A stretch of 35,139 nucleotides of DNA from a virus, in the IMG/VR virus record IMGVR_UViG_3300005288_000101, positions 1-35,139 of that record; one strand, given 5' to 3'. Of this stretch, positions 1-7,333 are shown piece by piece (position 1 is the first letter of the stretch; each line of letters starts with the position of its first letter). The translations under genes and the position numbers were made by a program. The notes beneath the pieces are model-generated. The model ran no database searches and was not told the origin of the DNA. It saw only the letters and a program-made list of their open reading frames with translations.

Positions 1-40
1 GGCATTTCGGGAGGGGCGGGGGAGGGCAATGCCCCCGGGG

Positions 41-367
41 TCATCGTCGGTGCGATGCCTTGCCTGCTGCACTGAGGTTGCACTTGGGGCATTCGGGGCC
101 GCGTGTGATGGTGCGGTCATGGTCGTCGTGCCCGAGGTGGAAGTCAGCGCCGGGGGCGATGGGCTTGAGGCAGCGCCAACAACTGACGACACCTTCCGCT
201 ACCATGCGGACCCACACCTTGCGTTCCGATTGGAACTGCTTGCCGTATCCGCGTTGCGTCTTGGTGCCGCGTGCTCGGTCAGCCTCAGCCCTATGCACTC
301 GGCATCGGCTCTGGTCTGTGATCTCGGGGCAGCCAGGGTTGGCGCATATCTTCTTAGCCCTAGCCAT
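41..367 (-). CDS. Small HNH endonuclease (cos/terminase-associated type)
   Basis: The 108-residue protein has a classical HNH zinc-binding pattern: CxxC at 63-66, HLGHDDHD at 77-84 and CPKCN at 93-97, with an N-terminal Cys cluster (CANPGC at 8-13). The start ATG at 367 overlaps the end of the upstream gene by 8 bases and follows a GGCGG stretch; an upstream extension to 418 would add an unconvincing N-terminus. Small HNH proteins of this form commonly sit next to the small terminase gene and cos site in siphophages and help DNA packaging. Since it is the last gene before the window edge, cos or terminase is probably just beyond position 1 (inference). A homing role is the alternative. Confidence 0.85.
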   Translation of the reverse strand: MARAKKICANPGCPEITDQSRCRVHRAEADRARGTKTQRGYGKQFQSERKVWVRMVAEGVVSCWRCLKPIAPGADFHLGHDDHDRTITRGPECPKCNLSAAGKASHRR

Positions 368-590
368 TCCGCCGGAACCCAATAGGCCGCACCCGGTACA
401 CGCCGCCTTGGTCGTCATCGAGTGACTGCCTGTCGCTGCCTATGTGCAGCTCGGGTGGTGCGCTGTATGAGTGGGCGTGTTCGGCTTGTGCGAAGTTGTT
501 ACCTTCGGGGTGCGGCTCGTGCTCGACGGTTGCGCCCATGGTTGCGGCGTGAGCTTCAAGCCAGGCACAGACGGCGCGGTATAGGAGCAC
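360..590 (-). CDS. Hypothetical protein, 76 aa
   Basis: I do not recognise this protein. It starts at a GTG (590), just after the stop of the upstream gene, and its 3' end overlaps the HNH gene, so it is part of a tightly packed transcript. The protein is soluble and rich in His, Glu and Asp (EHEPHPEG, AEHAH, LDDDQGG), with a basic C-terminus. No known domain or membrane segment is visible. Its place between the phosphoesterase and the HNH gene gives no clear clue to its job. Confidence 0.65.
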   Translation of the reverse strand: MLLYRAVCAWLEAHAATMGATVEHEPHPEGNNFAQAEHAHSYSAPPELHIGSDRQSLDDDQGGVYRVRPIGFRRNG

Positions 591-591
591 G

Positions 592-822
592 CTAACCCCC
601 TAAGCTGTGGTTCATGGTTGCCGCACCGTAGGCCGCTAAGAGCTCGGCATAGTGCGGGCCTTGTTCCCAGCCATCAATGAAGATGAACTGTTCATGTGCA
701 GCACTGCGGTTCCGCATCTGATCTAGTGAAGTAACGAAGACGGCATGGTTCTGCTTGACGCCGTTGCGGCCGCACCATCCGGCGTATGCCTGTCGATGCT
801 CGGCTATTGCGTAGAGCTTCAT
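592..822 (-). CDS. Hypothetical protein, 76 aa
   Basis: The product is unrecognised. ATG at 822 is preferred over the GTG at 825 because a strong AAGGAGG ribosome site lies just upstream and gives better spacing to the ATG. The protein begins MKLYAIAEHRQAYAGW and is aromatic-rich with mixed alpha/beta character (HAVFVTSLDQM, FIFIDGW), so it looks like a folded enzyme-like or binding domain and not a linker. It follows the phosphoesterase by 9 bases and is probably co-transcribed with it. Confidence 0.7.
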   Translation of the reverse strand: MKLYAIAEHRQAYAGWCGRNGVKQNHAVFVTSLDQMRNRSAAHEQFIFIDGWEQGPHYAELLAAYGAATMNHSLGG

Positions 823-831
823 CACGCCTCC

Positions 832-2139
832 TTATGCAGTGAGTATGGTGAGGCTCGACAGGTCGAACCCATCCTCGGTTACATCGAAGACCATGAGGCC
901 GGGGTCACTGTCTCGGCCTTGCACTTGCCGGAACCAGTCGGATCCGTTATCGAGGGTGGGCGCACCTAAGCAGTAGCGTTGACGGCCGCTGCTCGGGTTC
1001 CTGCCTGCGACTGATGCGCTGAATGAGTGATAGTGACCGAAGACTAGGACGTCGGCTGATGCTGCTGCCTGCGCCCCGAAGGCTTGCTTCTGCCACCATG
1101 TGACGGCTTGTCCTGGTGCGAACTGGTTGCCGTGCACCATGCCGATGCTCGTGCCGTAGAAGTCCACGGCGACTGACTCGTCATACTCGGCGGGCTTGAC
1201 CCATGAGACGCCCATACGTGCGGCGTCGGTGACCTTCTGGACTTGCTTGTGCATGAACAGTCCGAGGTCATCGGATGGCTTGCCGAGGTTCTGCTTACCG
1301 CAGCGCCAAGCAGCATGATTGCTGGGAATGCCTGCGACCGTAACGGGCGCGTGTGCATGTGCGAGGTTGATGTACTCGAATAGCTCGGTGCCGTACGTGT
1401 CGAGCTGGCCGGACAGGCTCAAATCGTTAGTGAACATGGGGTTGCCGCCGGACTCGAAACCTTCGATGCCATCGCCAGCGTCGGCGATGAGGATCGCGGA
1501 CGGGTTGCGGTCGGCGAGGAGTGCGTCGAGCTTTGCGCGGATCGCCACAGATCGGGCGATGAGGTCAGCCGTGCCACCTCGGGATCCGGTCTTCCCGATC
1601 TGTGGGTCAGCCCAGACGACGACGGTTGCGCGTTCCTGGTAGGGCGGCGTTGATGGGGGAGTGGCGGCTTTCGCGGCTGCGTAGAGCGCCGGCAGGTCAA
1701 GGCTGGCTCCTGCACTCTTCCGCGTGAACCGTGCCGAGTACGAGTACAGCCAGACGATGTCGCGGTCGCCGTCTTCGGTGCGTTTCGAGGACTGCCATGA
1801 ACTCATGCGGACGGTGTCGTCGGCGATGGTGAACTCGTTGGGGTCGAGGTTGAACCTGGCGAACACTGCTGACCAGTCGCCGCGGATGGGCTCGGTCACT
1901 TCAATGCCGGTGAACGATCCGCCGTCCGAGGTTAGTTCGAGCTTGCCGGTCGTCGCCTCAACGGCAGCCTCAGCGTTGCCCCGGTAGCACATGCACTCTT
2001 TCCGCCGGTGCTCTTTGGTGACGGTCGCCCCGATGTTGAGGTAGCGGGCTGCTGCACTGCCGGACATTGCCCCGAGCTGTTCGAGTTCGTTGTCGTCCAA
2101 CTCGTCGGCCGCGGTTGCGTACTTGCAGACAGCGCTCAT
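832..2139 (-). CDS. Calcineurin-like metallophosphoesterase
   Basis: This 435-residue protein has the ordered motifs of the calcineurin-like phosphoesterase fold: DPQ at 178-180, GDG at 222-224, SNH at 273-275, VHG at 335-337 and GHYH at 368-371. These residues bind two metal ions and hydrolyse phosphodiesters; phage relatives are often called DNA-repair exonucleases. The first motif, usually DxH, has Gln in place of His here. Residues 1-150 are extra: the first 45 look like a helical DNA-binding segment (DELDDNELEQLGAMSG) ending in a Cys/His/basic patch. A good AGGGAGC ribosome site precedes ATG 2139. It leads the transcript that ends with the HNH gene. Substrate is not known; DNA or nucleotides are both possible. 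Confidence 0.85.
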   Translation of the reverse strand: MSAVCKYATAADELDDNELEQLGAMSGSAAARYLNIGATVTKEHRRKECMCYRGNAEAAVEATTGKLELTSDGGSFTGIEVTEPIRGDWSAVFARFNLDPNEFTIADDTVRMSSWQSSKRTEDGDRDIVWLYSYSARFTRKSAGASLDLPALYAAAKAATPPSTPPYQERATVVVWADPQIGKTGSRGGTADLIARSVAIRAKLDALLADRNPSAILIADAGDGIEGFESGGNPMFTNDLSLSGQLDTYGTELFEYINLAHAHAPVTVAGIPSNHAAWRCGKQNLGKPSDDLGLFMHKQVQKVTDAARMGVSWVKPAEYDESVAVDFYGTSIGMVHGNQFAPGQAVTWWQKQAFGAQAAASADVLVFGHYHSFSASVAGRNPSSGRQRYCLGAPTLDNGSDWFRQVQGRDSDPGLMVFDVTEDGFDLSSLTILTA

Positions 2140-2335
2140 GTTTGCTCCCTGCTAGAAGTAGGTGCACTGGTTTTGCTGGCGGTTTGCCTGTGCGTTAGCC
2201 GCCATCGCAACGGAACTAGCCGTTGACGCTATGCCATTTGCCGCACGTCTACGGCTCTCAGGGATGGCTCTCCTGCCCGGTCAACTTGAGCCCCGGCCAT
2301 AGGCGCGTTGGGGCATCAGCGGTTTCGGGAAGTGT

Positions 2336-2375
2336 TTGAGGCCCGCGCACGTATGGGGGTTGGCGCGGGCCTCAA
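2336..2375. repeat. 13-bp perfect inverted repeat
   Basis: Arms 2336-2348 and 2363-2375 (TTGAGGCCCGCGC and its complement) pair perfectly across a 14-base loop. No U-run follows on either strand, so it is not a standard intrinsic terminator. It sits just past the terminator of the replication operon and may protect RNA ends or bind a protein. Confidence 0.6.
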
Positions 2376-2389
2376 GTTCAATTAAATGC

Positions 2390-2418
2390 AAAAAGGCCGA
2401 TCCGCTTGGACCGACCTT
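2390..2418 (-). terminator. Intrinsic terminator after the replication operon
   Basis: On the minus strand AAGGTCGGTCC pairs with GGATCGGCCTT (11 bp with two G-U pairs, four-base loop) and is followed by a run of five T. It lies about 30 bases after the stop of the zinc protein gene ending at 2450. Confidence 0.75.
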
Positions 2419-2449
2419 CGTTTCGTGAGACTCGTGGCCCCATCGAGAT

Positions 2450-3070
2450 TCACACTACAGCAACATCTGCCACTCGCGCAACATCTTTCTTCGGCGTGTC
2501 GTTCGCCTCCCGCAGCCATTTGAGATTGTCCCCGTTCCATTCGGCGCCGCACCCGTCGCAATGAGCAATCCAGAGCGCGGGCGGGGCGATGGTTTCGTTC
2601 TCGTCGTCCCAGTAGTAGACGGCGAGGCATGGTTCGCGCTCGGCCCCGTAGAACCGTTGCGAGCAGGACGGGCATGGCATGGATGGGCGCCACGGTGGAC
2701 GCTTGGCTTCGAGCATGGACTGAATGTCGGTTATCCAATCGAGGGTCACGCGGGCCAGGTAGTCGTGCCACTCGACGGACTGGATCGCGGCCCATGACGT
2801 GATGAGCTCCACGAGATTCCCGCGGTACTCATTGCCAGTCATCTCGAAGTGCTCGTTTAGCGCCTGTTCCTTGATCCCGTTTTCGATCTTCACGGCTTGG
2901 GAGTTGACGACCATTCCCGCCCCACCTCCACCGCCTCGCCCAACCGCGAAGTCCGACGTGCATGCGGCCCTCAGTTCGGCGAGCAGCGGCGGCTTCGATA
3001 CGAGAGCCCCATCATCGGCAATCTTCCAATGCTCCCGAGTAAGCGCCTGGATGTTGTCTGCGAGCGTCAT
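2450..3070 (-). CDS. Zinc-ribbon phage protein of unknown function
   Basis: The protein has 206 residues. The start (ATG 3070, MTLADNIQALTREHW) follows a strong AAAGGAAG site and overlaps the upstream stop as ATGA; an upstream extension in the same frame is rejected. The N-terminal helix resembles a family of short actinophage proteins that begin MTLxxxxxALT. A glycine run (44-51) follows, then a central helical part with several Trp, then a zinc ribbon formed by CPSC (133-136) and CDGC (171-174). I expect a nucleic-acid-binding or structural role in replication or transcription, but the function is unknown. It is the last gene before the terminator at 2390-2418. Confidence 0.75.
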   Translation of the reverse strand: MTLADNIQALTREHWKIADDGALVSKPPLLAELRAACTSDFAVGRGGGGGAGMVVNSQAVKIENGIKEQALNEHFEMTGNEYRGNLVELITSWAAIQSVEWHDYLARVTLDWITDIQSMLEAKRPPWRPSMPCPSCSQRFYGAEREPCLAVYYWDDENETIAPPALWIAHCDGCGAEWNGDNLKWLREANDTPKKDVARVADVAVV

Positions 3071-3273
3071 GGCTTCCTTTCGATTTTGACCGCGTGCTGG
3101 AACCAGAAGTCGGCCCCACCATCTAGGAAGTGGTACTTGTGGATTCGGCGACGGTTCACGATGCGCAGCCATTGCTTGCCGCGGTCAACGGTTTCGACGG
3201 GCCTCCACGCAAACCAGCGGTACCAGTCGCTTACCGGAGATCCGAATCGCGGGCTGAATCGGTCGGCCCTCAC
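3067..3273 (-). CDS. Small basic aromatic-rich phage protein, 68 aa
   Basis: The start is a GTG at 3273 that overlaps the methyltransferase stop (GTGA), with AGGACG upstream; the stop overlaps the next gene's ATG. The protein is dense in Trp, Arg and His (DWYRWFAWRP, KQWLRIVNRRRIHKY). Short proteins of this pattern are common in actinophage early regions and are generally uncharacterised. Direct coupling to the methyltransferase suggests they are made in fixed proportion. Confidence 0.75.
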   Translation of the reverse strand: MRADRFSPRFGSPVSDWYRWFAWRPVETVDRGKQWLRIVNRRRIHKYHFLDGGADFWFQHAVKIERKP

Positions 3274-4313
3274 GCGGCGTCCTGTCGGTCGATTCTTGCT
3301 TGGATCAGGGGCAGGTATTCGGCTTCTTGTTCGATGGCGATGCAGTTGAAACCTTCGAGGATGCACGCCTCAACGGTTGCCCCGGATCCGGCGAACGGTT
3401 CCAGCACGGTCCCGCCTTCCGGGGTGACCAGCTTGACCAGCCACCGCATGAGTGCCAGCGGCTTGACGGTCGGGTGCGTGATGCCGTCCACGATGGGGCG
3501 TTCGGACTTTGGGGCCTTGGCGACATACCTGAACGTGTCGTCAAAATCGCGGGGAAAGTGCGCCGAGATGGCCCCGTGATCGTCAGCCTTCGCAACCTTG
3601 AAGAACCGGGACGCGCCGCCTTCGTCTTGATAAACATCGTCCCGCTCTAACGCGCCCGTTCCGGTACTGAACGGGCCGCGATCAACCCGCTTCGTTCGGC
3701 CGGTCGCAGCTTTCAGTGGCCCACTCTGCCCGTCCAAAATCCCGGCGGTCGCGTCGTCCAGCACCACGTTTGCGGGCCAGCGACCGGCTAGCTCATCGGA
3801 CCTTCCAGAAGACGCCCCCAATCCCTTCGAGTAGATGGCATTGCCCGTTCCCCCTGGTCGTCCGCCGCCAAGCTTGTCGCCCGTAGCTATCCGGCACCCG
3901 TCAATATCAAGCGCGCCCGTCCCGTGAATAGCTTCATTGGCGGTCAGTGATCCCTTGAACGGCTTGCGGGCCATGACGACGGGTTCGAACGCGGGCTTCA
4001 GTGCGGCCCGATGCTTCGGAAATCCCGATCCATAAAGCCATGCGATGCTGTCGCGGATCTCGAAGCCAGCGTCTTCAACCGCGACCGCGAGCCGGTGCCA
4101 GGTGCGCGACCCGCCGAACGCCAGCAGATGCCCGCCCGGCTTCAGGACGCGCAGGCACTCCCGCGCCCACTCCTCGCCCGGGGGCAGGGCATCCCATTTT
4201 TGCCCCATGAAGCCGAGGCCATAAGGCGGATCGGTGACGATGGAGTCCACCGAGTTATCCGGGAGCGTCCGCATGACTTCGATGCAGTCGCCATGGTGGA
4301 TTGTTGCGCTCAT
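3270..4313 (-). CDS. Orphan DNA methyltransferase (N6-adenine/N4-cytosine type)
   Basis: The 347-residue enzyme has the catalytic motif DPPYG at 28-32 near the N-terminus and the S-adenosylmethionine-binding motif EPFAGSG at about 305-311 near the C-terminus. This order (motif IV before motif I) is the beta class. DPPY favours adenine-N6, with cytosine-N4 possible. A long insert in the middle, rich in Gly (KLGGGRPGG), probably holds the target recognition domain. No restriction partner is nearby, so it is likely a phage anti-restriction or regulatory methylase. ATG 4313 overlaps the upstream stop as ATGA; the longer frame is rejected. Confidence 0.9.
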   Translation of the reverse strand: MSATIHHGDCIEVMRTLPDNSVDSIVTDPPYGLGFMGQKWDALPPGEEWARECLRVLKPGGHLLAFGGSRTWHRLAVAVEDAGFEIRDSIAWLYGSGFPKHRAALKPAFEPVVMARKPFKGSLTANEAIHGTGALDIDGCRIATGDKLGGGRPGGTGNAIYSKGLGASSGRSDELAGRWPANVVLDDATAGILDGQSGPLKAATGRTKRVDRGPFSTGTGALERDDVYQDEGGASRFFKVAKADDHGAISAHFPRDFDDTFRYVAKAPKSERPIVDGITHPTVKPLALMRWLVKLVTPEGGTVLEPFAGSGATVEACILEGFNCIAIEQEAEYLPLIQARIDRQDAA

Positions 4314-4594
4314 TCCGCCTCCTCCCACTGTCCGGGCTTCGTGCCTGCGGGTCGCTTGACCAGTCGGGCGTGTTCGCCGCACTTGTGGTGAAGTGCGATG
4401 TTCTGTTCGGCGTCGGCTTGGGTGAGGAATGGGTGCCGTCCCCACTTGCTGCCGACTCCCCATTCGGTTTCCGTTGCGGGTGCCTTGACGTACCCGGCGG
4501 CGAGGATCGCGTCTGCGATGTCGAGCCCTCCCAGTGACGCGGGGCCATCAATGGCTCGGATGACCTCTGCCAGTTCGTCTCGTTCGTTACTCAT
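4310..4594 (-). CDS. Hypothetical protein, 94 aa
   Basis: The start ATG 4594 and the stop both lie in ATGA overlaps with neighbours. The N-terminus (MSNERDELAEVIRAID) is helical; the sequence then has IADAILAAGY and a basic, His-rich C-terminus. The DELAxxI...ADAILAAGY pattern is common in short actinophage proteins, whose function is not known. It sits between a nuclease and a methyltransferase gene. Confidence 0.75.
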   Translation of the reverse strand: MSNERDELAEVIRAIDGPASLGGLDIADAILAAGYVKAPATETEWGVGSKWGRHPFLTQADAEQNIALHHKCGEHARLVKRPAGTKPGQWEEAE

Positions 4595-5031
4595 GCTTCC
4601 CCCTGCGTGTTGTTTCGTTCTCCGGTGAGTAGTGCCGTGAAGTCGGCGAGGGTCATGGTGACCCACTGGTCTTCGGGCTTGCCTTTGCCGTGACGCTTGT
4701 GGATGATGACGCCCGCCAATGCGTCATCGTTGCCGCGTTCGATTTCGGTTTCGGCAGCCCATCCGGCGAGGTTGATTCGGGCGGTGTCCTTGCATTCGAT
4801 GACGACTCGTTCGCCCATGTGCCGGAGCCCTCCAATGTCGCCCCGGTCCTTGGCGCCGGTTTTGACGCGCCTGTCGATCCGGTCATCCACGACGGCGGCG
4901 AGGTAGTCGGCGATGGTCCGCTCAAACCTGGATCCTGCGGCCTTGGCTGATGCTCGGGTGCGTGGCGATTTGCGGCCCTCATTTACCCCTCCATGCCCAC
5001 GAACCCCACCAGCCACTTCTGACGCGCTCAC
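4591..5031 (-). CDS. PD-(D/E)XK nuclease, Holliday-junction-resolvase-like
   Basis: This 146-residue protein has a PD-(D/E)XK nuclease core: a helix with Glu37 (RFERTIADYL), Asp65 in KDRGDIGGL, and ECK at 79-81 on the next strand (RVVIECKD). The following helix and IIHKRHGKG segment fit resolvase-like phage nucleases that trim branched DNA during replication and packaging. The N-terminal 30 residues are basic and flexible. It starts at a GTG (5031) in a GTGA overlap. The exact substrate (Holliday junction, replication fork or double-strand end) cannot be read from the sequence. Confidence 0.8.
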   Translation of the reverse strand: MSASEVAGGVRGHGGVNEGRKSPRTRASAKAAGSRFERTIADYLAAVVDDRIDRRVKTGAKDRGDIGGLRHMGERVVIECKDTARINLAGWAAETEIERGNDDALAGVIIHKRHGKGKPEDQWVTMTLADFTALLTGERNNTQGEA

Positions 5032-5219
5032 GGTGCCACCACGGGACGCTCAGCCAGTACCAGTTCGTGCGGGCCGAACCACAACGGGCCGCCCGAGGAC
5101 GCCAACGCCACCTTGAATGGGTAGCCGGTGCCGTGGTCAATGTCGCTAACCGTGCCCACCTCGTCAAAATGGCCGCGGGCGATAATGCGGACCTGATCCC
5201 CTAAACGAAACTTGGTCAT
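5028..5219 (-). CDS. Small SH3/KOW-like beta-barrel protein, 63 aa
   Basis: The start ATG 5219 (MTKFRLGDQVRII) and the stop are both in four-base overlaps. The pattern of GDQVRI, a central GTVSDIDHGTGYPFKVAL strand pair and FGPHELVL resembles a KOW or SH3-like barrel, seen in small nucleic-acid or protein adaptors. The partner is unknown. The longer frame ending at the same stop has no credible upstream start. Confidence 0.7.
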   Translation of the reverse strand: MTKFRLGDQVRIIARGHFDEVGTVSDIDHGTGYPFKVALASSGGPLWFGPHELVLAERPVVAP

Positions 5220-5440
5220 GAGCGGACCTCCCATTCGAGCCATGATTCTTCGATGAAACTGTTCGCCTTCTTGCCGCCGGCAGTTGCCATCCGAAGCAGC
5301 CGCGTCTCTTGCGACTTTGCGGCAGTGAGTGACGTGTACGGTCCATACGTGCGCTGCAGGTAGTGGTCGGAGGCATCCGCGTAAAGGTGCTCGATGGTTA
5401 CGCGGTACACGTAGTTGGTTGGCTTCGACTCTCTGGTCAT
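5216..5440 (-). CDS. Hypothetical protein, 74 aa
   Basis: The protein is unrecognised and predicted soluble alpha/beta: a strand-rich N-terminal half (YVYRVTIEHLYAD) and a helix starting LTAAKSQETRLLRM, then an acidic Trp-containing end. The ribosome site GGAGGA lies before ATG 5440 and falls inside the preceding 28-codon frame, which ends at this start codon. Confidence 0.75.
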   Translation of the reverse strand: MTRESKPTNYVYRVTIEHLYADASDHYLQRTYGPYTSLTAAKSQETRLLRMATAGGKKANSFIEESWLEWEVRS

Positions 5441-5523
5441 GCGATTCCTCCGGGCATAAGAAAAGCCGCCTCATTCGGGGCGGCTTCGTGGCGGATGGTG
5501 TGGGTGGTGGTCATGCTGCTCAT
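5437..5523 (-). CDS. Candidate 28-aa micro-gene
   Basis: A frame of 28 codons (beginning MSSMTTTHTIRHEAAP, ending MPGGIA) starts at an ATG overlapping the HNH gene stop (ATGA, 5520-5523). It ends in an ATGA overlap with the next gene (5437-5440). Both junctions match the coupling used by neighbouring genes, which makes chance less likely. A hairpin (5463-5486) lies inside the frame. It may be a leader that couples translation between two genes, and the peptide itself may have no function. Confidence 0.45.
   Translation of the reverse strand: MSSMTTTHTIRHEAAPNEAAFLMPGGIA
5463..5486 (-). terminator. Hairpin inside the micro-gene, possible weak terminator
   Basis: AAGCCGCC and GGCGGCTT pair (8 bp, 8-base loop) and are followed on the minus strand by TTTTC. 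The shape is that of a weak terminator or attenuator between the HNH gene and the downstream genes, but the stretch is also open as a reading frame, so translation may decide whether it forms. Confidence 0.4.
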
Positions 5524-6041
5524 AGGACCCAGCCCTCGATGGCTGGCACATGCGATACACCGCATTGCCCGCAGAAGACGAGCTTGTCCACCGGGTAAGG
5601 CAAGAACGCCTCGTCGCTCTCGGAGTGATCCCGGTTCACGCAGTACCAGCATCGGACGACTACTCCGAGGCGTTTTGTATGGACCGCTTCAAAGTTGCTG
5701 CGCCTCTGGTTGCAGTCCCAGCAGGCGGAGTGCAGGTTGTCGGATCGGTCGGCAATCTGAAGTTGATGCACCGGGAATGCTGACCTTGGGATGATGTGGT
5801 CAAGCACCAGCAGCTCGTCAGCAGTTCCGCAGTATCGGCAGATTTTCCCGTCCCGCTCGTGGATGATCGCCCGCTTCTGCGAGTTGATCGGCGTGCGGTC
5901 CTCGTGATTCCTAACCGGCCAACGAACGCGCGGCGCTTCTTCCATGTCGAGGATGTCAGCCAGGCTCCTAAGCTGGAGCCCGTCGCTAACAGGTCGGCTG
6001 TCGTCGTAGTAGCCGGTGATGTCTGCAAATTCGGTGCTCAT
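5520..6041 (-). CDS. HNH endonuclease with extra C-terminal zinc ribbon
   Basis: The protein has 173 residues. The HNH core is CRYC (68-71), LDHIIPRS (80-87, His82), SDNL (100-103) and CWDCN (107-111). A second Cys pair set (CWYC 131-134, CGQC 157-160) adds a separate zinc ribbon. The N-terminal 50 residues (with YYDDSRP) are acidic and not part of the nuclease. It starts in an ATGA overlap with the helicase stop. Free-standing HNH enzymes in replication modules can be homing enzymes, but tight coupling in the operon suggests a role in phage DNA processing. Confidence 0.85.
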   Translation of the reverse strand: MSTEFADITGYYDDSRPVSDGLQLRSLADILDMEEAPRVRWPVRNHEDRTPINSQKRAIIHERDGKICRYCGTADELLVLDHIIPRSAFPVHQLQIADRSDNLHSACWDCNQRRSNFEAVHTKRLGVVVRCWYCVNRDHSESDEAFLPYPVDKLVFCGQCGVSHVPAIEGWVL

Positions 6042-7333
6042 GAGATCCCGTACCTAAAGTCGCCGGCCTCGGAGGCCATGCTGTTGACGGATGCGAAGTG
6101 TGGGCGCCATGCGAGGTTGATCTTGCCCGTCTCGCCGTGCCGGTTCTTCTCGATGATGAATTCGATCTCGCCCTCCATGTCGTCGCTTCGGTGGAGCAGG
6201 ATGATGTTGTCCGCGTGCGCTTCGATGCCGCCGGATTCGCGGAGGTCGGCCATCGTTGGGCGCGGGTCGGCGCGCTGGACTGATCCACGGTTGACCTGAG
6301 CCAATGCCAGGACGTGCGTGTCGAACTCTTTGGCGAGGTGCTTGCAGTCCTCGGCTATCCGGGCGACTTGCCGCTCCCGCTGCTCCCGGGTGTCTGCCGG
6401 CGCGACGAGCTGCAAGTAGTCGATGATGACCAGCGGCACGGGGCCGCGGCGCTTCCACGTCCGCACGGTCGCCCTGATCTGCGCCATCGTGGTCCGTGAC
6501 AGCTCCTCGATGTAGACCGGCCATTCAGCGGACTTGGTCCTGAGTCGTGCCACCTTGGACCAGTCCGCTTCGGAGAGGTTGAACGAGTTCAGGTTGTGCA
6601 AGTCGATGCCCTCGGACGCGGCAGTCATGCGCCCTACGACCTCGTGCTCTTTCATCTCCAGAGAGAAGAACCCGACGCCGTAGCCGGTAGCCGCAACCGC
6701 AGCGCAGCCGGCAACCAGCGACTTGCCGACCGCGGGACGGGCACCGAGGATCGTTAGCTGGCCGGGATGCCACCCGCCGTTGAACTTCCGGTCAAGCTCA
6801 GCCCAGCCAGTCGGATAGGACTTGCCCTTCGGTGACGCCCAAAGGTCCATTGCCGAATCGAGCGCATCCGCGAACGTCCGGACCCTGATCCCGGTCGCCT
6901 CGTTAGCCGTTGCGTCGAGGGTGGCCCTTGCGTCGTCCAGTACAGCCTCGGTGGTGTCCCATGCCGCGTTAGCTGCGGCCTGCTGCAGCTTCATGCCGAC
7001 ATCGGCGAGCCGCCGCAACCTGGCGACACCCGCGACTATCCCGGCGTAGTGCTCAGACATCCCGTATGGCGCCGCGGCCATGCACTCATGCAGGTAGGTG
7101 GGCTCTAGTCCAAGGATCGGTTCGGCTACCAGCTTTTGCGCCAACGCCAGCGCCGTGAATGGCCTCCCCGCCCGGGACTCGGTGAGGATCATGTGCCACA
7201 GGTGGTCATGGGTCGGGAGGAAGAAGTCGTCCGGCTTGAGGTTGATGTTTTCGAGGTTGCGGTGGTCCACCATGACGGCGCCAATCACCGCCCGTTCGGC
7301 GTCCACATCCTGCCGTGGTGTTCTGTCGTTCAT
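6038..7333 (-). CDS. dnaB: Replicative DNA helicase, DnaB family
   Basis: This 431-residue protein has the two-domain layout of DnaB: an N-terminal helical domain (about 8-110, with DAERAVIGAVM) and a RecA-like ATPase. Walker A is GARPAVGKS at 197-205, the H1a segment FFSLEM at 222-227, Walker B VIIDYLQL at 302-309, followed by DLRESGGIEAHAD (363-375) and EKNRHGETG (395-403), which holds the arginine finger. It unwinds DNA at the phage fork as a hexamer. Length is near that of bacterial DnaB, slightly short. It starts at ATG 7333 in an ATGA overlap with the initiator gene, which probably loads it. Confidence 0.95.
   Translation of the reverse strand: MNDRTPRQDVDAERAVIGAVMVDHRNLENINLKPDDFFLPTHDHLWHMILTESRAGRPFTALALAQKLVAEPILGLEPTYLHECMAAAPYGMSEHYAGIVAGVARLRRLADVGMKLQQAAANAAWDTTEAVLDDARATLDATANEATGIRVRTFADALDSAMDLWASPKGKSYPTGWAELDRKFNGGWHPGQLTILGARPAVGKSLVAGCAAVAATGYGVGFFSLEMKEHEVVGRMTAASEGIDLHNLNSFNLSEADWSKVARLRTKSAEWPVYIEELSRTTMAQIRATVRTWKRRGPVPLVIIDYLQLVAPADTREQRERQVARIAEDCKHLAKEFDTHVLALAQVNRGSVQRADPRPTMADLRESGGIEAHADNIILLHRSDDMEGEIEFIIEKNRHGETGKINLAWRPHFASVNSMASEAGDFRYGIS

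Larger units (their letters stand above)
2140..2449. other. Intergenic stretch with hairpins, no convincing gene
   Basis: I see no gene with a believable ribosome site here. The right part holds a terminator for the upstream operon and a long perfect hairpin (separate entries). The left part is GC-rich; short minus-strand reading frames of 17-23 codons occur but lack start signals. A TTGACC hexamer occurs on the minus strand without a matching -10, so the promoter for the phosphoesterase group is not located. Confidence 0.5.

Noticed and set aside
3270-4313. Restriction-modification system
   Set aside because: The methyltransferase has no restriction gene beside it; the nearby nuclease is of the resolvase-like type.
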